From Arthrobacter sp. MSA 4-2 (GTDB lineage: Bacteria; Actinomycetota; Actinomycetes; Actinomycetales; Micrococcaceae), in NCBI RefSeq assembly GCF_016405885.1, contig NZ_JAEKGC010000003.1, forward strand, positions 62,001 through 126,000: a stretch of 64,000 bases of DNA, written 5' to 3'. A program made the position numbers and the translations under genes. The notes under the pieces were generated by a model. The model made no database searches and had not been told where the DNA came from. It worked only from the letters and a program-made list of their open reading frames with translations. Position 1 is the stretch's first letter. Every line of letters begins with the position of its first letter. Below are positions 26,555-35,017 of this stretch, piece after piece.

Positions 26555-27540
26555 GCTGCCTCCGTCGCTGGGGCGGCCCTGCGGGCCTGCTTGTCGGCGT
26601 AGGCCGCCGCGGCCTCGCGCACCCAGGCGCCGTCCTCGTGGGCCTCGCGGCGGCGCTCCATGCGCTGGGCGTTGCAGGGGCCGCGGCCGGCGAGGACCTC
26701 CTTGAACTCCTCCCAGTCGAGCGGGCCGTGCTCCCATTTTCCGGTGTCCTCGTTGAAGCGCACGTCCGGGTCGGGAAGGGTGAGCCCGAGGGCCTTCACC
26801 TGCTCGGCGATCATGCCGACGAAGCGCGAGCGCAGCTCATCGTTGGAGAATCGCTTGATGTTCCAGGCCATTGACTGCTTGGAGTTCGGCGAGTCATCGT
26901 CCGGCGGGCCGAACATCATGAGCGAGGGCGCATACCAGCGGTTGATCGCGTCCTGGGCCATGTCGCGCTGGGCCTGCGTGCCGTTGGCGAGTTCGAGCAG
27001 AATCTCGAAGCCCTGCCGCTGGTGGAAGGACTCTTCCTTGCAGATGCGCACCATGGCCCGGCCGTAGGGTCCATAGGAGGCCCGGCACAGGGGGACCTGA
27101 TTGCAGATGGCGGCGCCGTCGACGAGCCAGCCGATCGCGCCGATGTCGGCCCAGGTCAGCACGGGATAGTTGAAGATGCTCGAGTACCGCGCCTTGCCGG
27201 CGATCAGGTCCTCGGTCATCTTGTCGCGCGGGGTGCCGAGGGTTTCGGCGGCGGAGTAGAGGTAGAGCCCGTGGCCGGCCTCGTCCTGGACCTTGGCCAT
27301 CAGGATGGCCTTGCGCTTCAGTGACGGCGCGCGGGTGATCCAGTTGGCCTCGGGCTGCATGCCGATGATCTCGGAGTGGGCGTGCTGGGAGATCTGCCGG
27401 GTGAGGGACTTCCGGTACGCCTCCGGCATCCAGTCCCGCGGTTCAATGCGGGAGTCCTCGGCGATCAGCTCGTCGAACAGCTGCTGGCCGGCGGCGTCGA
27501 TGTCCGGGCCGCCGTACTGGGTCGCTGCTGGTGCTGCCAT
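26551..27540 (-). CDS. paaA: Phenylacetyl-CoA epoxidase catalytic subunit
   Basis: Di-iron monooxygenase subunit, 329 residues, that epoxidises the ring of phenylacetyl-CoA. Ferritin-like metal ligands are seen in [14 protein letters not shown] (ExxH) and in [11 protein letters not shown] (ExxH). First gene of the operon, with GTGAGGTGA upstream of the ATG. A PaaR-like operator lies 39-53 bases before the start. Mutually overlapping starts and stops imply balanced synthesis of the complex. Confidence 0.95.
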   Translation of the reverse strand: MAAPAATQYGGPDIDAAGQQLFDELIAEDSRIEPRDWMPEAYRKSLTRQISQHAHSEIIGMQPEANWITRAPSLKRKAILMAKVQDEAGHGLYLYSAAETLGTPRDKMTEDLIAGKARYSSIFNYPVLTWADIGAIGWLVDGAAICNQVPLCRASYGPYGRAMVRICKEESFHQRQGFEILLELANGTQAQRDMAQDAINRWYAPSLMMFGPPDDDSPNSKQSMAWNIKRFSNDELRSRFVGMIAEQVKALGLTLPDPDVRFNEDTGKWEHGPLDWEEFKEVLAGRGPCNAQRMERRREAHEDGAWVREAAAAYADKQARRAAPATEAA

Positions 27541-27578
27541 GGGGTCACCTCACTGTGCGGAACGTGTCGAAAATAATT

Positions 27579-27593
27579 ACCGACCGTTCGTTC
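27579..27593 (-). promoter_or_regulatory. PaaR-like operator before paaA
   Basis: ACCGACCGTTCGTTC, immediately next to an AT-rich AATTATTTT on the coding strand that could be the -10 region. It differs by one base from the site before paaJ. Confidence 0.7.
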
Positions 27594-27739
27594 AGGATAT
27601 GCGGCGTGCCGGGAGGGCGTCAACACCGAATCCACCGCCGGGCGCCTGCAGCAGACCCCTCGGCGGCCGGGCTCCGGGCCCGTCCGCCGGGCAAACCGAG
27701 CGCCCGGGCCCGTCCCCGCGCTTCTGGCAAGATGGACCC

Positions 27740-29932
27740 ATGACTGCCGAGACCCCCGTGGATGCCGTCCCCCGCCCGCCCGCCGCGAAGAAAATGCCGG
27801 TGGAACGCACCCACCACGGCGACACCTTCACCGATTCCTACGAGTGGCTGCGGGAAAAGGACAACCCGGAGGTGACCGCCCACCTCACCGCGGAGAACGC
27901 CTACACGGAGGCCGTCACCCGCGGCCAGGAGCAGCTGCGGGAGGGTATCTTCACCGAGATCAAGAACCGCACCCAGGAGACCGACCTCTCGGTTCCGGCC
28001 CGTAAGAAGGGCTGGTGGTACTACTCGCGCACCGAGGAGGGCAAGCAGTACGGCATCCAGTGCCGGGTTGCCGCCGTGGACACCGGCGACCTCGCCGCCG
28101 ACTGGACTCCGCCCGAGGTGGTGCCCGGGCGGCCGGTCGAGGGCGAACAGGTCCTCCTCGACGGGAACGTCCTGGCCGAGGGCAAGCCCTTCTTCTCCCT
28201 CGGCGGGCTCGCCGTGAGCGAGGACGGCTCCCTCCTTGCCTACTGCGAGGACAACGCCGGCGACGAGCGGTTCACCCTGCGCGTCAAGGACCTCGAGTCG
28301 GGCGAGCTGCTGCCCGATGAGGTGGCCAACGTCTTCTACGGCCTCGGCTTCTCCCCCGACGGAACCCGGGTCTTCTACACCGTCGTCGATGACTCCTGGC
28401 GCCCCTTCCAGGTCAAGGTCCACACCCTGGGCACCCCGGTGGAGGCGGACGAGGTCCTCTACCAGGAGGACGACGTCGCCATGTGGACCGGCTTCGACCT
28501 CTCCGCCGACCGCACCCAGCTGCTGATCAGCGTCGGCTCCTCCGAGTACAGCGAATACCGGGTCCTCGACCTGACGACGCCGGGCGCCGAGCTGACCACA
28601 CTAATCTCCCGGGACGAGAGGATCCTGTACGAGGCGGAGCCGGTGCGGCTGGACGGGGTGCTTCACTACGTCCTGACGCACAACCGCGACGCCAAGAACT
28701 CGATGGTGAGCCTGGTGGCCGCCGCCGAGTTCTCCCGTCCGCTCAATGACCAGCAGTGGACGACGGTGATCCCGCACGACGACGCCGTCCGGGTCAACGG
28801 AGCCGCGGTCACCCGCACCCACCTGGTGCTCTCGGTCCGCCGGGACACCACCGAACGCGTCCAGGTCCTCGACCTCGAGGGCCTCGGGACGCCGGCCCAG
28901 GCCGCCCCCGCGGAGCCCGCCTTCGAGGAGGAGCTGATCACGAGCAACCTCGCCAACGCCGAGTTCGACTCCCCGATCATCCGCCTGTCCTACACCTCCT
29001 TCCTGACCCCGCCGCGGATCTACGACTACGTCCTGGCCACCGGGGAGCTGGCGCTGCGCAAGGAGACCGAGGTTCTTGGCGGCTACCGGCCGGAGCGCTA
29101 CGTGGCCGAACGCCAGTGGGCGAAGGCCGCCGACGGCACGCTGCTTCCGCTCTCGGTCCTGCGGCGGGCGGACCTGCGGCAGGACGGATCCAACCCGGCC
29201 CTGGTCTACGCCTACGGGAGCTACGAGGTCAGCATGGACCCCGGGTTCTCCGTGGCGCGGCTGTCCCTGCTCGACCGCGGCATCGTCTACGTCGTCGCTC
29301 ACGTCCGCGGCGGCGGCGAGATGGGCCGCACCTGGTACGAGCAGGGCAAGAAGCTGAACAAGAAGAACACCTTCACGGACTTCGTCGACGCGACGGACCA
29401 CCTGGTCGACTCCGGCTGGGTGGACCCGCGGCGCATCGCCGCAATGGGGGGCTCCGCGGGCGGCCTGCTCATGGGCGCCGTGGCGAACCTCGCCCCCCAG
29501 AAGTACCGGGCCATCGTGGCCCAGGTGCCGTTCGTCGATGCCCTCACCACCATCCTCGACCCGGAGCTGCCGCTGTCGGCGCTGGAGTGGGAGGAGTGGG
29601 GCAACCCGATCACCGACCCCGCGGTGTACCGGTACATGAAGGAGTACACGCCCTACGAGAACGTCCGTACCGCGGACTACCCGCGCATCGCCGCCGTGAC
29701 GAGCTTCAACGACACCCGGGTGCTGTACGTCGAGCCGGCGAAGTGGGTCGCCGAACTCCGGGAGAAGACCACCGGCTCCGAGCCGATCGTGCTCAAGACG
29801 GAGATGGACGGCGGCCACGGCGGTGCCAGCGGCCGGTACGCTCGGTGGAAGGACGTGGCGTGGGACTATGCGTTCGCCGCCGACGCCCTCGGCGCCACCG
29901 AGGTCCGGCCCTTCGCCGACGCGCCGGAGTAA
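27740..29932 (+). CDS. ptrB: Oligopeptidase B (S9 family)
   Basis: Cytosolic serine peptidase of 730 residues that cleaves short peptides after basic residues. A seven-bladed propeller (about 70-440) precedes an alpha/beta hydrolase domain. The nucleophile lies in GGSAGGLLMG, and the catalytic His in DGGHGGASGRY. AHVRGGGEMGRTWYEQGK is the oligopeptidase signature. The ATG at 27740 is chosen because MPVERTHHGDTFTDSYEWLR aligns with the family start; the frame is open further upstream but has no support. It is divergent from paaA with no operator of its own visible. Confidence 0.9.
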   Translation: MTAETPVDAVPRPPAAKKMPVERTHHGDTFTDSYEWLREKDNPEVTAHLTAENAYTEAVTRGQEQLREGIFTEIKNRTQETDLSVPARKKGWWYYSRTEEGKQYGIQCRVAAVDTGDLAADWTPPEVVPGRPVEGEQVLLDGNVLAEGKPFFSLGGLAVSEDGSLLAYCEDNAGDERFTLRVKDLESGELLPDEVANVFYGLGFSPDGTRVFYTVVDDSWRPFQVKVHTLGTPVEADEVLYQEDDVAMWTGFDLSADRTQLLISVGSSEYSEYRVLDLTTPGAELTTLISRDERILYEAEPVRLDGVLHYVLTHNRDAKNSMVSLVAAAEFSRPLNDQQWTTVIPHDDAVRVNGAAVTRTHLVLSVRRDTTERVQVLDLEGLGTPAQAAPAEPAFEEELITSNLANAEFDSPIIRLSYTSFLTPPRIYDYVLATGELALRKETEVLGGYRPERYVAERQWAKAADGTLLPLSVLRRADLRQDGSNPALVYAYGSYEVSMDPGFSVARLSLLDRGIVYVVAHVRGGGEMGRTWYEQGKKLNKKNTFTDFVDATDHLVDSGWVDPRRIAAMGGSAGGLLMGAVANLAPQKYRAIVAQVPFVDALTTILDPELPLSALEWEEWGNPITDPAVYRYMKEYTPYENVRTADYPRIAAVTSFNDTRVLYVEPAKWVAELREKTTGSEPIVLKTEMDGGHGGASGRYARWKDVAWDYAFAADALGATEVRPFADAPE

Positions 29933-29998
29933 AGCCCGCCGCCCGGCGTGCCCCTGGCGCATCCTCCGTCGAGGACGCACTCATTGCCGGGGACGCCG

Positions 29999-30292
29999 CT
30001 ACCGGGGCTGGTAGGTGAGGCAGTCAGCGGCCTCGGCGCCCGGGCCGACACGGACATTCTCCGCATCGCACAGCAGGTGGTCGTTGAACTGGCATTCGGA
30101 GCGCTGGCAGGCGCCGACGTGCGCCAGCACCTTCGGCAGCCCGCCGCTGGCCGACGTGTCGATGAACGTCGAGCAGCTCGCATGCTCGGGACTGCCGCCG
30201 ACGGTGATGGCGAAGGCCGTGCAGTCGTGGTGGTGGTTGAAGGAGCAGGTTTCCACATCGCACGCGGAAACGTTGGCTACATGGTCCGTCAT
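29999..30292 (-). CDS. DUF1540 Cys-rich protein
   Basis: Small protein of 97 residues, ATG 30292 preceded by AGGAGGAAGTC, one of the best ribosome sites here. It contains two similar Cys-rich units: ACDVETCSFN through CTAF and CSTF, and ACQRSECQFN through LLC and CLTY. Each has spaced Cys residues and a following Asn, as in DUF1540, a probable metal-binding domain of unknown role. No membrane segment or signal is present. A strong upstream Shine-Dalgarno sequence and separate position suggest high, independent expression. Confidence 0.85.
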   Translation of the reverse strand: MTDHVANVSACDVETCSFNHHHDCTAFAITVGGSPEHASCSTFIDTSASGGLPKVLAHVGACQRSECQFNDHLLCDAENVRVGPGAEAADCLTYQPR

Positions 30293-30437
30293 GACTTCCT
30301 CCTGGGTAGGCACAATCCGGGAACTTCGGATGCCGGCGGCGCCGGGGGGCCGGCAGTCATCGGGCACCTTCCTTCCCAAAAAACCTAGCACCGCCGGAGG
30401 GCTTTGAACCCGGTGAATATGCGCATTTTTACCTGAC

Positions 30438-31058
30438 CTATTGGCCTGACGGCCGGGGCGAACCCTGGCGCACCACCCGGTAGGTGGTGGAGGTGACATG
30501 GGGCGTGCTCCGCGACCGCACAATCGCGAGCTCAAGGTCCCCGACGCCGGTGAAGAGCCGCTCACCGGCGGACAGCAGAACTGGCGGCACATGCAGGGTC
30601 AGTTCATCGATCAGGCCCGCGGCCAGGCACTGGTTGATGGTTGAGGCGCCTCCGCCGACGCCAACGGAACCGCCTCCGGCCGCAGCCTTCGCCTGCTCCA
30701 CCGCGGCCGTCACGCCGTCGGTGATGAAGATGAAGGTGGTCCCTCCCTCCATCACCACCGGGTCCCGGGGATAGTGGGTCAGGACGAACACCGGCGCGTG
30801 GTACGGCGGATCCTCCCCCCACCAGCCCCGCCAGGCTTCGTCCCAGGCACCCCGCACGGGCCCGAACATGTTCCGGCCCATCACGTACGCGCCGTGCGAG
30901 AGCAGTTCCTCCCGCTGGGCGGCGTGCGCCTCCGGGTGGTCGAACATCCAGGTGTGAAGGTTCTCACCGCCCTCCCCCAGCGGATCCTCAAGGCTCTGGC
31001 GCGGGCCGGCGACGAACCCGTCGAGCGACACCGCCACACCGCAGCTCACAATGCCCAC
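30438..31058 (-). CDS. Dihydrofolate reductase-like (RibD C-terminal domain) protein
   Basis: Protein of 206 residues (GTG 31058). VAVSLDGFVAGPRQSLEDP, MGRNMFGP and a VGVGGGASTINQCL nucleotide-binding turn place it in the RibD_C/DHFR-like group, which uses NADPH on pteridine or pyrimidine-like substrates. It is not a housekeeping FolA, lacking the usual folate-binding residues. It differs from the second family member at 45304-45870. The substrate is unknown. Confidence 0.82.
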   Translation of the reverse strand: MGIVSCGVAVSLDGFVAGPRQSLEDPLGEGGENLHTWMFDHPEAHAAQREELLSHGAYVMGRNMFGPVRGAWDEAWRGWWGEDPPYHAPVFVLTHYPRDPVVMEGGTTFIFITDGVTAAVEQAKAAAGGGSVGVGGGASTINQCLAAGLIDELTLHVPPVLLSAGERLFTGVGDLELAIVRSRSTPHVTSTTYRVVRQGSPRPSGQ

Positions 31059-31230
31059 CGGACCACCTTCCCTGCCTTGACACGGTGCCCCGACCTTGCG
31101 CGCTCCGTTTCCGGAGGGATTGGCACCCTTGTCTCCGCAGTGAACCACAGCCGCTATGTTCCCGACAGGGGAAGACGGACTTTGGGTGAAGGCTCTGGGT
31201 GAAGGCTGTGGGCCCCTCGGTGCCGTCCGC

Positions 31231-31686
31231 TCAGGCAGCAGGGCTGTGCGGGCTCGCGTCCTCTCCGCGTTGACGGTCAAGGCGCAGGCACAGAAGCAAC
31301 AGGACGAGCGCCAGGGGCGCCCAGAGGAACCGCTCCCAGGGACTCGACGAGGCGGCGTTTAGAAGGGTCCCGGCCGCAAGCAGGACGATGAATCCGCGGA
31401 GTCCCCAGCGGAGGGCCCTGCCCGCCGGAACCGGCCCTGGACGGACCCGGGCAAGGACGGTCACCGCCGCCAGCAGCCACACAACCATGGCGACGGCGCT
31501 GGCCGCGCGCAGCTCCGGCGGCAGCCGGCCAGCGCTGGCGCCGCCGTATGCGGCTTCCCCCAAGGGCGCCCCGAGCGCCAGGGATGCCTGGAAGGCCGCG
31601 ATGACCGAGAAACCGGCCGCCGCAGCGGCTGCCGTCCGCCTAGGCGTTGCGGCGCCCCGGCGACGGAGAAAGGGGAAAGCGTTCAT
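31231..31686 (-). CDS. Small membrane protein in the padR operon
   Basis: Protein of 151 residues with about four predicted helices: AAAAAGFSVIAAFQASLAL, AVAMVVWLLAAVTVL, GLRGFIVLLAAGTLL and PLALVLLLLCLRL. I recognise no family beyond a general four-helix integral membrane type. Its ATG overlaps the end of padR by four bases, so the two are co-translated. It may be the product controlled by the PadR-like regulator. Confidence 0.75.
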   Translation of the reverse strand: MNAFPFLRRRGAATPRRTAAAAAAGFSVIAAFQASLALGAPLGEAAYGGASAGRLPPELRAASAVAMVVWLLAAVTVLARVRPGPVPAGRALRWGLRGFIVLLAAGTLLNAASSSPWERFLWAPLALVLLLLCLRLDRQRGEDASPHSPAA

Positions 31687-32294
31687 GGGTGCTCCCTGGC
31701 AGGATGGACGGTCTCGGAAACTGCGGGTGGTTCTGCGGCAGGATTGGGCGCTGCCGAGTCGGGCAGAGTCTCAAGGGCCTCGAGGGCGTCGTCGGCCCAG
31801 GCGATGGCCGCCCGGGCGGCATGCTCGCCTGCGGAGATCGTGAGGAGCCAGTATGGGCGGTCCTGGGCGTGCGGACCCTCCTGCGATTCGCTGCGCGCCA
31901 CGGCAAGCTCGGCCAACCGCGCCTCCGCTTCCTCCCGGGCCTCCCGGATGAGGTTCCGGCAGGCCTCGGGCCCCAGCTGGCGGCCGAAAAAGAGCCGGAG
32001 CATCAGCCCGTTCCGCGGCCGGACCGGTTGCGCCGGCTCCGAGAGCAGTTCGCGGAGCCGCGCCGTCCCGGCCGGAGTGATGGCAAAGACCGAAGCCCGC
32101 ACCTGGTCCGCACCCGTGCGCTCGACCAGGCCCTGCCGCTGAAGTTCGGCGAGTGCCGGATAGATCTGGCCGAAACTTTCGCTCCAGAAGTGCCCGAGGA
32201 CTGACCGGATCTCTTCCCGCAGCGCATAACCGGTCATGGGCATCACACTTAGGGCGCCGAGCACTGCGGTCTGGGTCTGCTCCGTACGGGACAT
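31683..32294 (-). CDS. PadR-family transcriptional regulator
   Basis: Regulator of 203 residues: an N-terminal winged helix (about 8-90; TGYALREEIRSVLGHFW, then YPALAELQRQGLVERT) and a Vir_alpha-type C-terminal helical domain for dimerisation. The last 30 residues are a Pro/Ala-rich tail. A perfect AT-rich palindrome lies 22 bases before the start (32316-32332), so it probably represses itself and the membrane protein it overlaps. The inducing ligand is unknown. Confidence 0.85.
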   Translation of the reverse strand: MSRTEQTQTAVLGALSVMPMTGYALREEIRSVLGHFWSESFGQIYPALAELQRQGLVERTGADQVRASVFAITPAGTARLRELLSEPAQPVRPRNGLMLRLFFGRQLGPEACRNLIREAREEAEARLAELAVARSESQEGPHAQDRPYWLLTISAGEHAARAAIAWADDALEALETLPDSAAPNPAAEPPAVSETVHPAREHP

Positions 32295-32315
32295 CGCGTC
32301 CTCTCCTTCGACATT

Positions 32316-32332
32316 TATATCTAATAGATATA
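32316..32332. promoter_or_regulatory. Perfect 17-bp palindrome, likely PadR operator
   Basis: TATATCT-AAT-AGATATA, 7-bp arms around AAT, only 22 bases upstream of padR. AT-rich dyads like this are typical PadR operators. It stands out in a G+C-rich region. Confidence 0.6.
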
Positions 32333-32366
32333 GTGCTTCAAAAGCAAGGCCTCCGCCCTCCCCGCC

Positions 32367-32395
32367 TTGACAGTGCCCGTCGGCGGGTATTACCT
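32367..32395 (+). promoter_or_regulatory. Promoter of paaI-paaK
   Basis: A consensus TTGACA (-35) at 32367-32372 is followed by TATTAC at a 15-base or TTACCT at a 17-base spacing. The PaaR-like site overlaps the end of the -10, so repressor binding would block initiation. Confidence 0.6.
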
Positions 32396-32409
32396 AATGA
32401 ACATTCGGT
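32395..32409 (+). promoter_or_regulatory. PaaR-like operator before paaI
   Basis: TAATGAACATTCGGT; its reverse complement matches the ACCGA and TTC parts of the other sites. It is the most degenerate of the five. Confidence 0.55.
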
Positions 32410-32432
32410 AAATAATTCGGAAGGCGGCTCGA

Positions 32433-32939
32433 ATGGACAGCGACGTCCGGACGGCGGGGCCCGCGGCACCGCGGCACCAAATCCTCGCGGAGGACCACGC
32501 GTCGGCCTGGCTGGGCATCGAACTGCTCGAGGTCGGCGAGGGCTCGGCCCGGATTGCTATGACGGTGCGCCCGGAAATGCTCAACGGCTTCGGCATCGCC
32601 CACGGCGGAATGATTTTCGCCTTCGCGGATTCCGCCTTCGCCCTCGCCTGCAACCCCGCATCCCCCGACTCCGACTCCGACTCCGCATCCGGAGCACAGG
32701 ACGCCGGGACGGTGACGGTCGCCTCAGGGGCCGACATCACCTTCCTCAGCCCGGTGCGTGCCGGCGAGGTCCTGACCGCGGTCGCCGAACGGCGGGCAGC
32801 CGCGGGCCGCAGCGGGCTCTACGACATCACCATCACCGCGCACGACGGCGCCGCAGGGCGGCCCGTCGCCGAGTTCCGCGGGCGCTCCCGCACCGTGCCC
32901 GCACCCGCCCGTTCCTCCAAGGCGAAGGACCCCTCATGA
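32433..32939 (+). CDS. paaI: Hydroxyphenylacetyl-CoA thioesterase
   Basis: Hotdog-fold thioesterase of 168 residues that frees CoA from dead-end ring-hydroxylated or unproductive CoA esters of the pathway. MLNGFGIAHGGMIFAFADSAFALACN aligns with PaaI in two parts: the MLNG and HGG region and the catalytic-type Asp (FADS). A Ser/Asp-rich insert (SPDSDSDSASG) follows the ACN segment, where E. coli PaaI has only a few residues, and its DNA is a triple repeat of GACTCC (32667-32684). The stop overlaps the paaK start by four bases. Confidence 0.88.
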   Translation: MDSDVRTAGPAAPRHQILAEDHASAWLGIELLEVGEGSARIAMTVRPEMLNGFGIAHGGMIFAFADSAFALACNPASPDSDSDSASGAQDAGTVTVASGADITFLSPVRAGEVLTAVAERRAAAGRSGLYDITITAHDGAAGRPVAEFRGRSRTVPAPARSSKAKDPS

Positions 32940-34276
32940 CCGGTACAGCCCTCAAGGCCTCTGCGGCCGCTTCCGGAACACTCGACCCCGAGGAGGAGTA
33001 CAGCCGGGACCGCATCGAATCGCTCCAGCTCGAGCGCCTGCAGCGCACCGTGGCGCTCGCCTACGAAAAGGTGGAACTGTACCGGCGGAAGTTCGACGAC
33101 GCCGGCGTGCACCCCGGGGACCTGCGCGAACTGTCGGACCTGGCGAAGTTCCCCTTCACCACCAAGGAGGACCTGCGGCAGTCCTACCCCTTCGGGATGT
33201 TCGCCGTGCCGCAGGACCGGGTGGTCCGCATCCACGCGTCTTCGGGCACCACCGGCAAGCCCACCGTCGTCGGGTACACCGCCGGGGACATCGACCGCTG
33301 GGCCACACTGGTGGCCCGGTCGCTGCGCGCCTCCGGCGTCAAGAGCGGATGGAAGGTCCACAACGCCTACGGGTACGGGCTGTTCACCGGCGGCCTCGGC
33401 GCCCACTACGGCGCCGAGAAGCTCGGGTGCACCGTCATTCCGATGTCCGGCGGGCAGACCGAGCGGCAGATCCAGCTCATCCGCGACTTCGAGCCCGACG
33501 CCATCCTCGCCACCCCCACCTACCTCCTAACCATCCTCGACGCCATGGCCGCCGCCGGCATCGACCCGCGCTCGACGACGCTGAAGACCGCCGTGCTCGG
33601 CGCCGAGCCGTGGACGCAGGAGATGCGCCACGAGCTCGAGGAGCGCATGGGCTTCGACGCCTGCGACATCTACGGGCTCTCCGAGGTCATGGGCCCGGGC
33701 GTGGCCGGTGAGTGCGTGGAGAGCAAGGACGGCTCGCACATCTGGGAGGACCACTTCCGGCCCGAGATCGTCGACCCGTTCACCGACCAGGTCCTGCCCG
33801 ACGGCGAAGCCGGCGAACTCGTCTTCACCTCCCTGACCAAGGAGGCCCTGCCGATCATCCGGTACCGCACCCACGACCTGACCCGGCTGCTGCCCGGCAC
33901 CGCCCGGCCCGGGATGCGCCGGATGGGGCGGATCACCGGCCGCAGCGACGACATGATCATCCTGCGCGGAGTCAACCTGTTCCCCACCCAGGTCGAGGAG
34001 CTCGCCCTGCGGATTCCGGCGCTGAGCCCGCACTTCCAGCTTGAGCTCACCCGCCCCGAGGGCCAGCGCATGGACCAGTTGAACGTGAAGGTGGAGCCGC
34101 GGGACGGCGTGTCCGCGGAGGCGGCCCGCGACGCCGCGGCCACGCTGCGGGAGCAGATCAAGATCCACATCGGCTCAAGCTGCACCGTGACCGTCGTCGA
34201 GCAGGGCTCCCTGGTGCGCTCCAGCGGGAAGCTCAAGAGGGTCTACGACCTCCGCCCCCGCTCCGGCGCGGAGTGA
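32936..34276 (+). CDS. paaK: Phenylacetate-CoA ligase
   Basis: First enzyme of the pathway: activates phenylacetate with ATP and CoA. It has 446 residues, normal for PaaK. The AMP-binding P-loop SSGTTGKPTVVGYT is near residue 103. DIYGLSEVMGPGVAGEC, RTHDLTRLLPG and the C-terminal GRSDDMIILRGVNLFP hinge follow; the C-terminal Lys is in SSGKLKRVYD. It is translationally coupled to paaI; paaR starts 18 bases downstream. Confidence 0.95.
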   Translation: MTGTALKASAAASGTLDPEEEYSRDRIESLQLERLQRTVALAYEKVELYRRKFDDAGVHPGDLRELSDLAKFPFTTKEDLRQSYPFGMFAVPQDRVVRIHASSGTTGKPTVVGYTAGDIDRWATLVARSLRASGVKSGWKVHNAYGYGLFTGGLGAHYGAEKLGCTVIPMSGGQTERQIQLIRDFEPDAILATPTYLLTILDAMAAAGIDPRSTTLKTAVLGAEPWTQEMRHELEERMGFDACDIYGLSEVMGPGVAGECVESKDGSHIWEDHFRPEIVDPFTDQVLPDGEAGELVFTSLTKEALPIIRYRTHDLTRLLPGTARPGMRRMGRITGRSDDMIILRGVNLFPTQVEELALRIPALSPHFQLELTRPEGQRMDQLNVKVEPRDGVSAEAARDAAATLREQIKIHIGSSCTVTVVEQGSLVRSSGKLKRVYDLRPRSGAE

Positions 34277-34290
34277 CCGAACGCTCATGC
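34276..34290 (+). promoter_or_regulatory. PaaR-like operator before paaR
   Basis: ACCGAACGCTCATGC, overlapping the paaK stop and five bases from the paaR start. It suggests autoregulation, possibly from a promoter inside paaK. Confidence 0.5.
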
Positions 34291-34294
34291 GAAA

Positions 34295-34921
34295 ATGACG
34301 GATATGGCGAGCACTCAAGTACCGGTCACCACACCCGGACGCCGCGGGCGTCCCGGCTACGACCAGCAGGCGGTCCTCACCATCGCCGTGGACGTCTTCA
34401 ACCGGCACGGCTACGAAGCGACCTCCATGGGGGTGCTCGCCGAGAACCTGGGCATCAGCAAGTCCGCGATCTACCACCACGTCCCCTCGAAGGGCGACCT
34501 GCTCCGGCTGGCCCTCGAACACGCCCTCGGCGGGCTTGAGGCGGTCCTCGCCGACCCGCGGGCGACGTCGGGGCGGGCGGACGCGCGGCTCGAATTCGTA
34601 CTCCGCGGGACCATCGCCGTCCTGACCGAGCGCCTGCCGTTCGTGACCCTCCTGCTGCGCCTGCGCGGCAATACGGAGGTTGAGCGCGGTGCCCTTGAGC
34701 GGCGGCGCTCCTTCGACCGGCAGGTCGCGGCCCTTGTCGACGCGGCCCGCTCGGAGGGATCGCTGCGCAGCGACATCGACCCGCGGACCACCACCCGGCT
34801 GCTGTTCGGCACGATCAACTCGATCGTCGAATGGTACAAACCGGGCGGCCAGCTCACCGCCGGCAAGCTGGCCGACGACGTCATCACCATGGTCTTCGAC
34901 GGGCTGCACCACCGGCCCTGA
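34295..34921 (+). CDS. paaR: TetR-family repressor of the paa genes
   Basis: Regulator of 208 residues: N-terminal TetR helix-turn-helix (about 25-75; LAENLGISKSAIYHHVPSKGDL) and a helical ligand domain. Characterised PaaR proteins of actinobacteria bind phenylacetyl-CoA and release paa promoters. This gene follows paaK, and the shared motif occurs at all paa starts in the window, which supports that role. Start choice: ATG 34295, with ATG 34304 also possible. Confidence 0.85.
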   Translation: MTDMASTQVPVTTPGRRGRPGYDQQAVLTIAVDVFNRHGYEATSMGVLAENLGISKSAIYHHVPSKGDLLRLALEHALGGLEAVLADPRATSGRADARLEFVLRGTIAVLTERLPFVTLLLRLRGNTEVERGALERRRSFDRQVAALVDAARSEGSLRSDIDPRTTTRLLFGTINSIVEWYKPGGQLTAGKLADDVITMVFDGLHHRP

Positions 34922-35017
34922 GCCCGGGCACCCAGCGCGGGCGGGCCAGCGCCGGCAGCCGCTCGTCCCGGCGACCGCTTCGGCGGGCCGCCCGCACTGC
35001 CCGCCGACGGGAAAGCC

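Noticed and set aside
27293-27739. Upstream extension of oligopeptidase B
   Set aside because: The frame is open but overlaps paaA and its operator; homology begins after the ATG at 27740.
28601-29980. Minus-strand open frame of over 450 codons
   Set aside because: Antisense to oligopeptidase B, whose catalytic motifs are intact.
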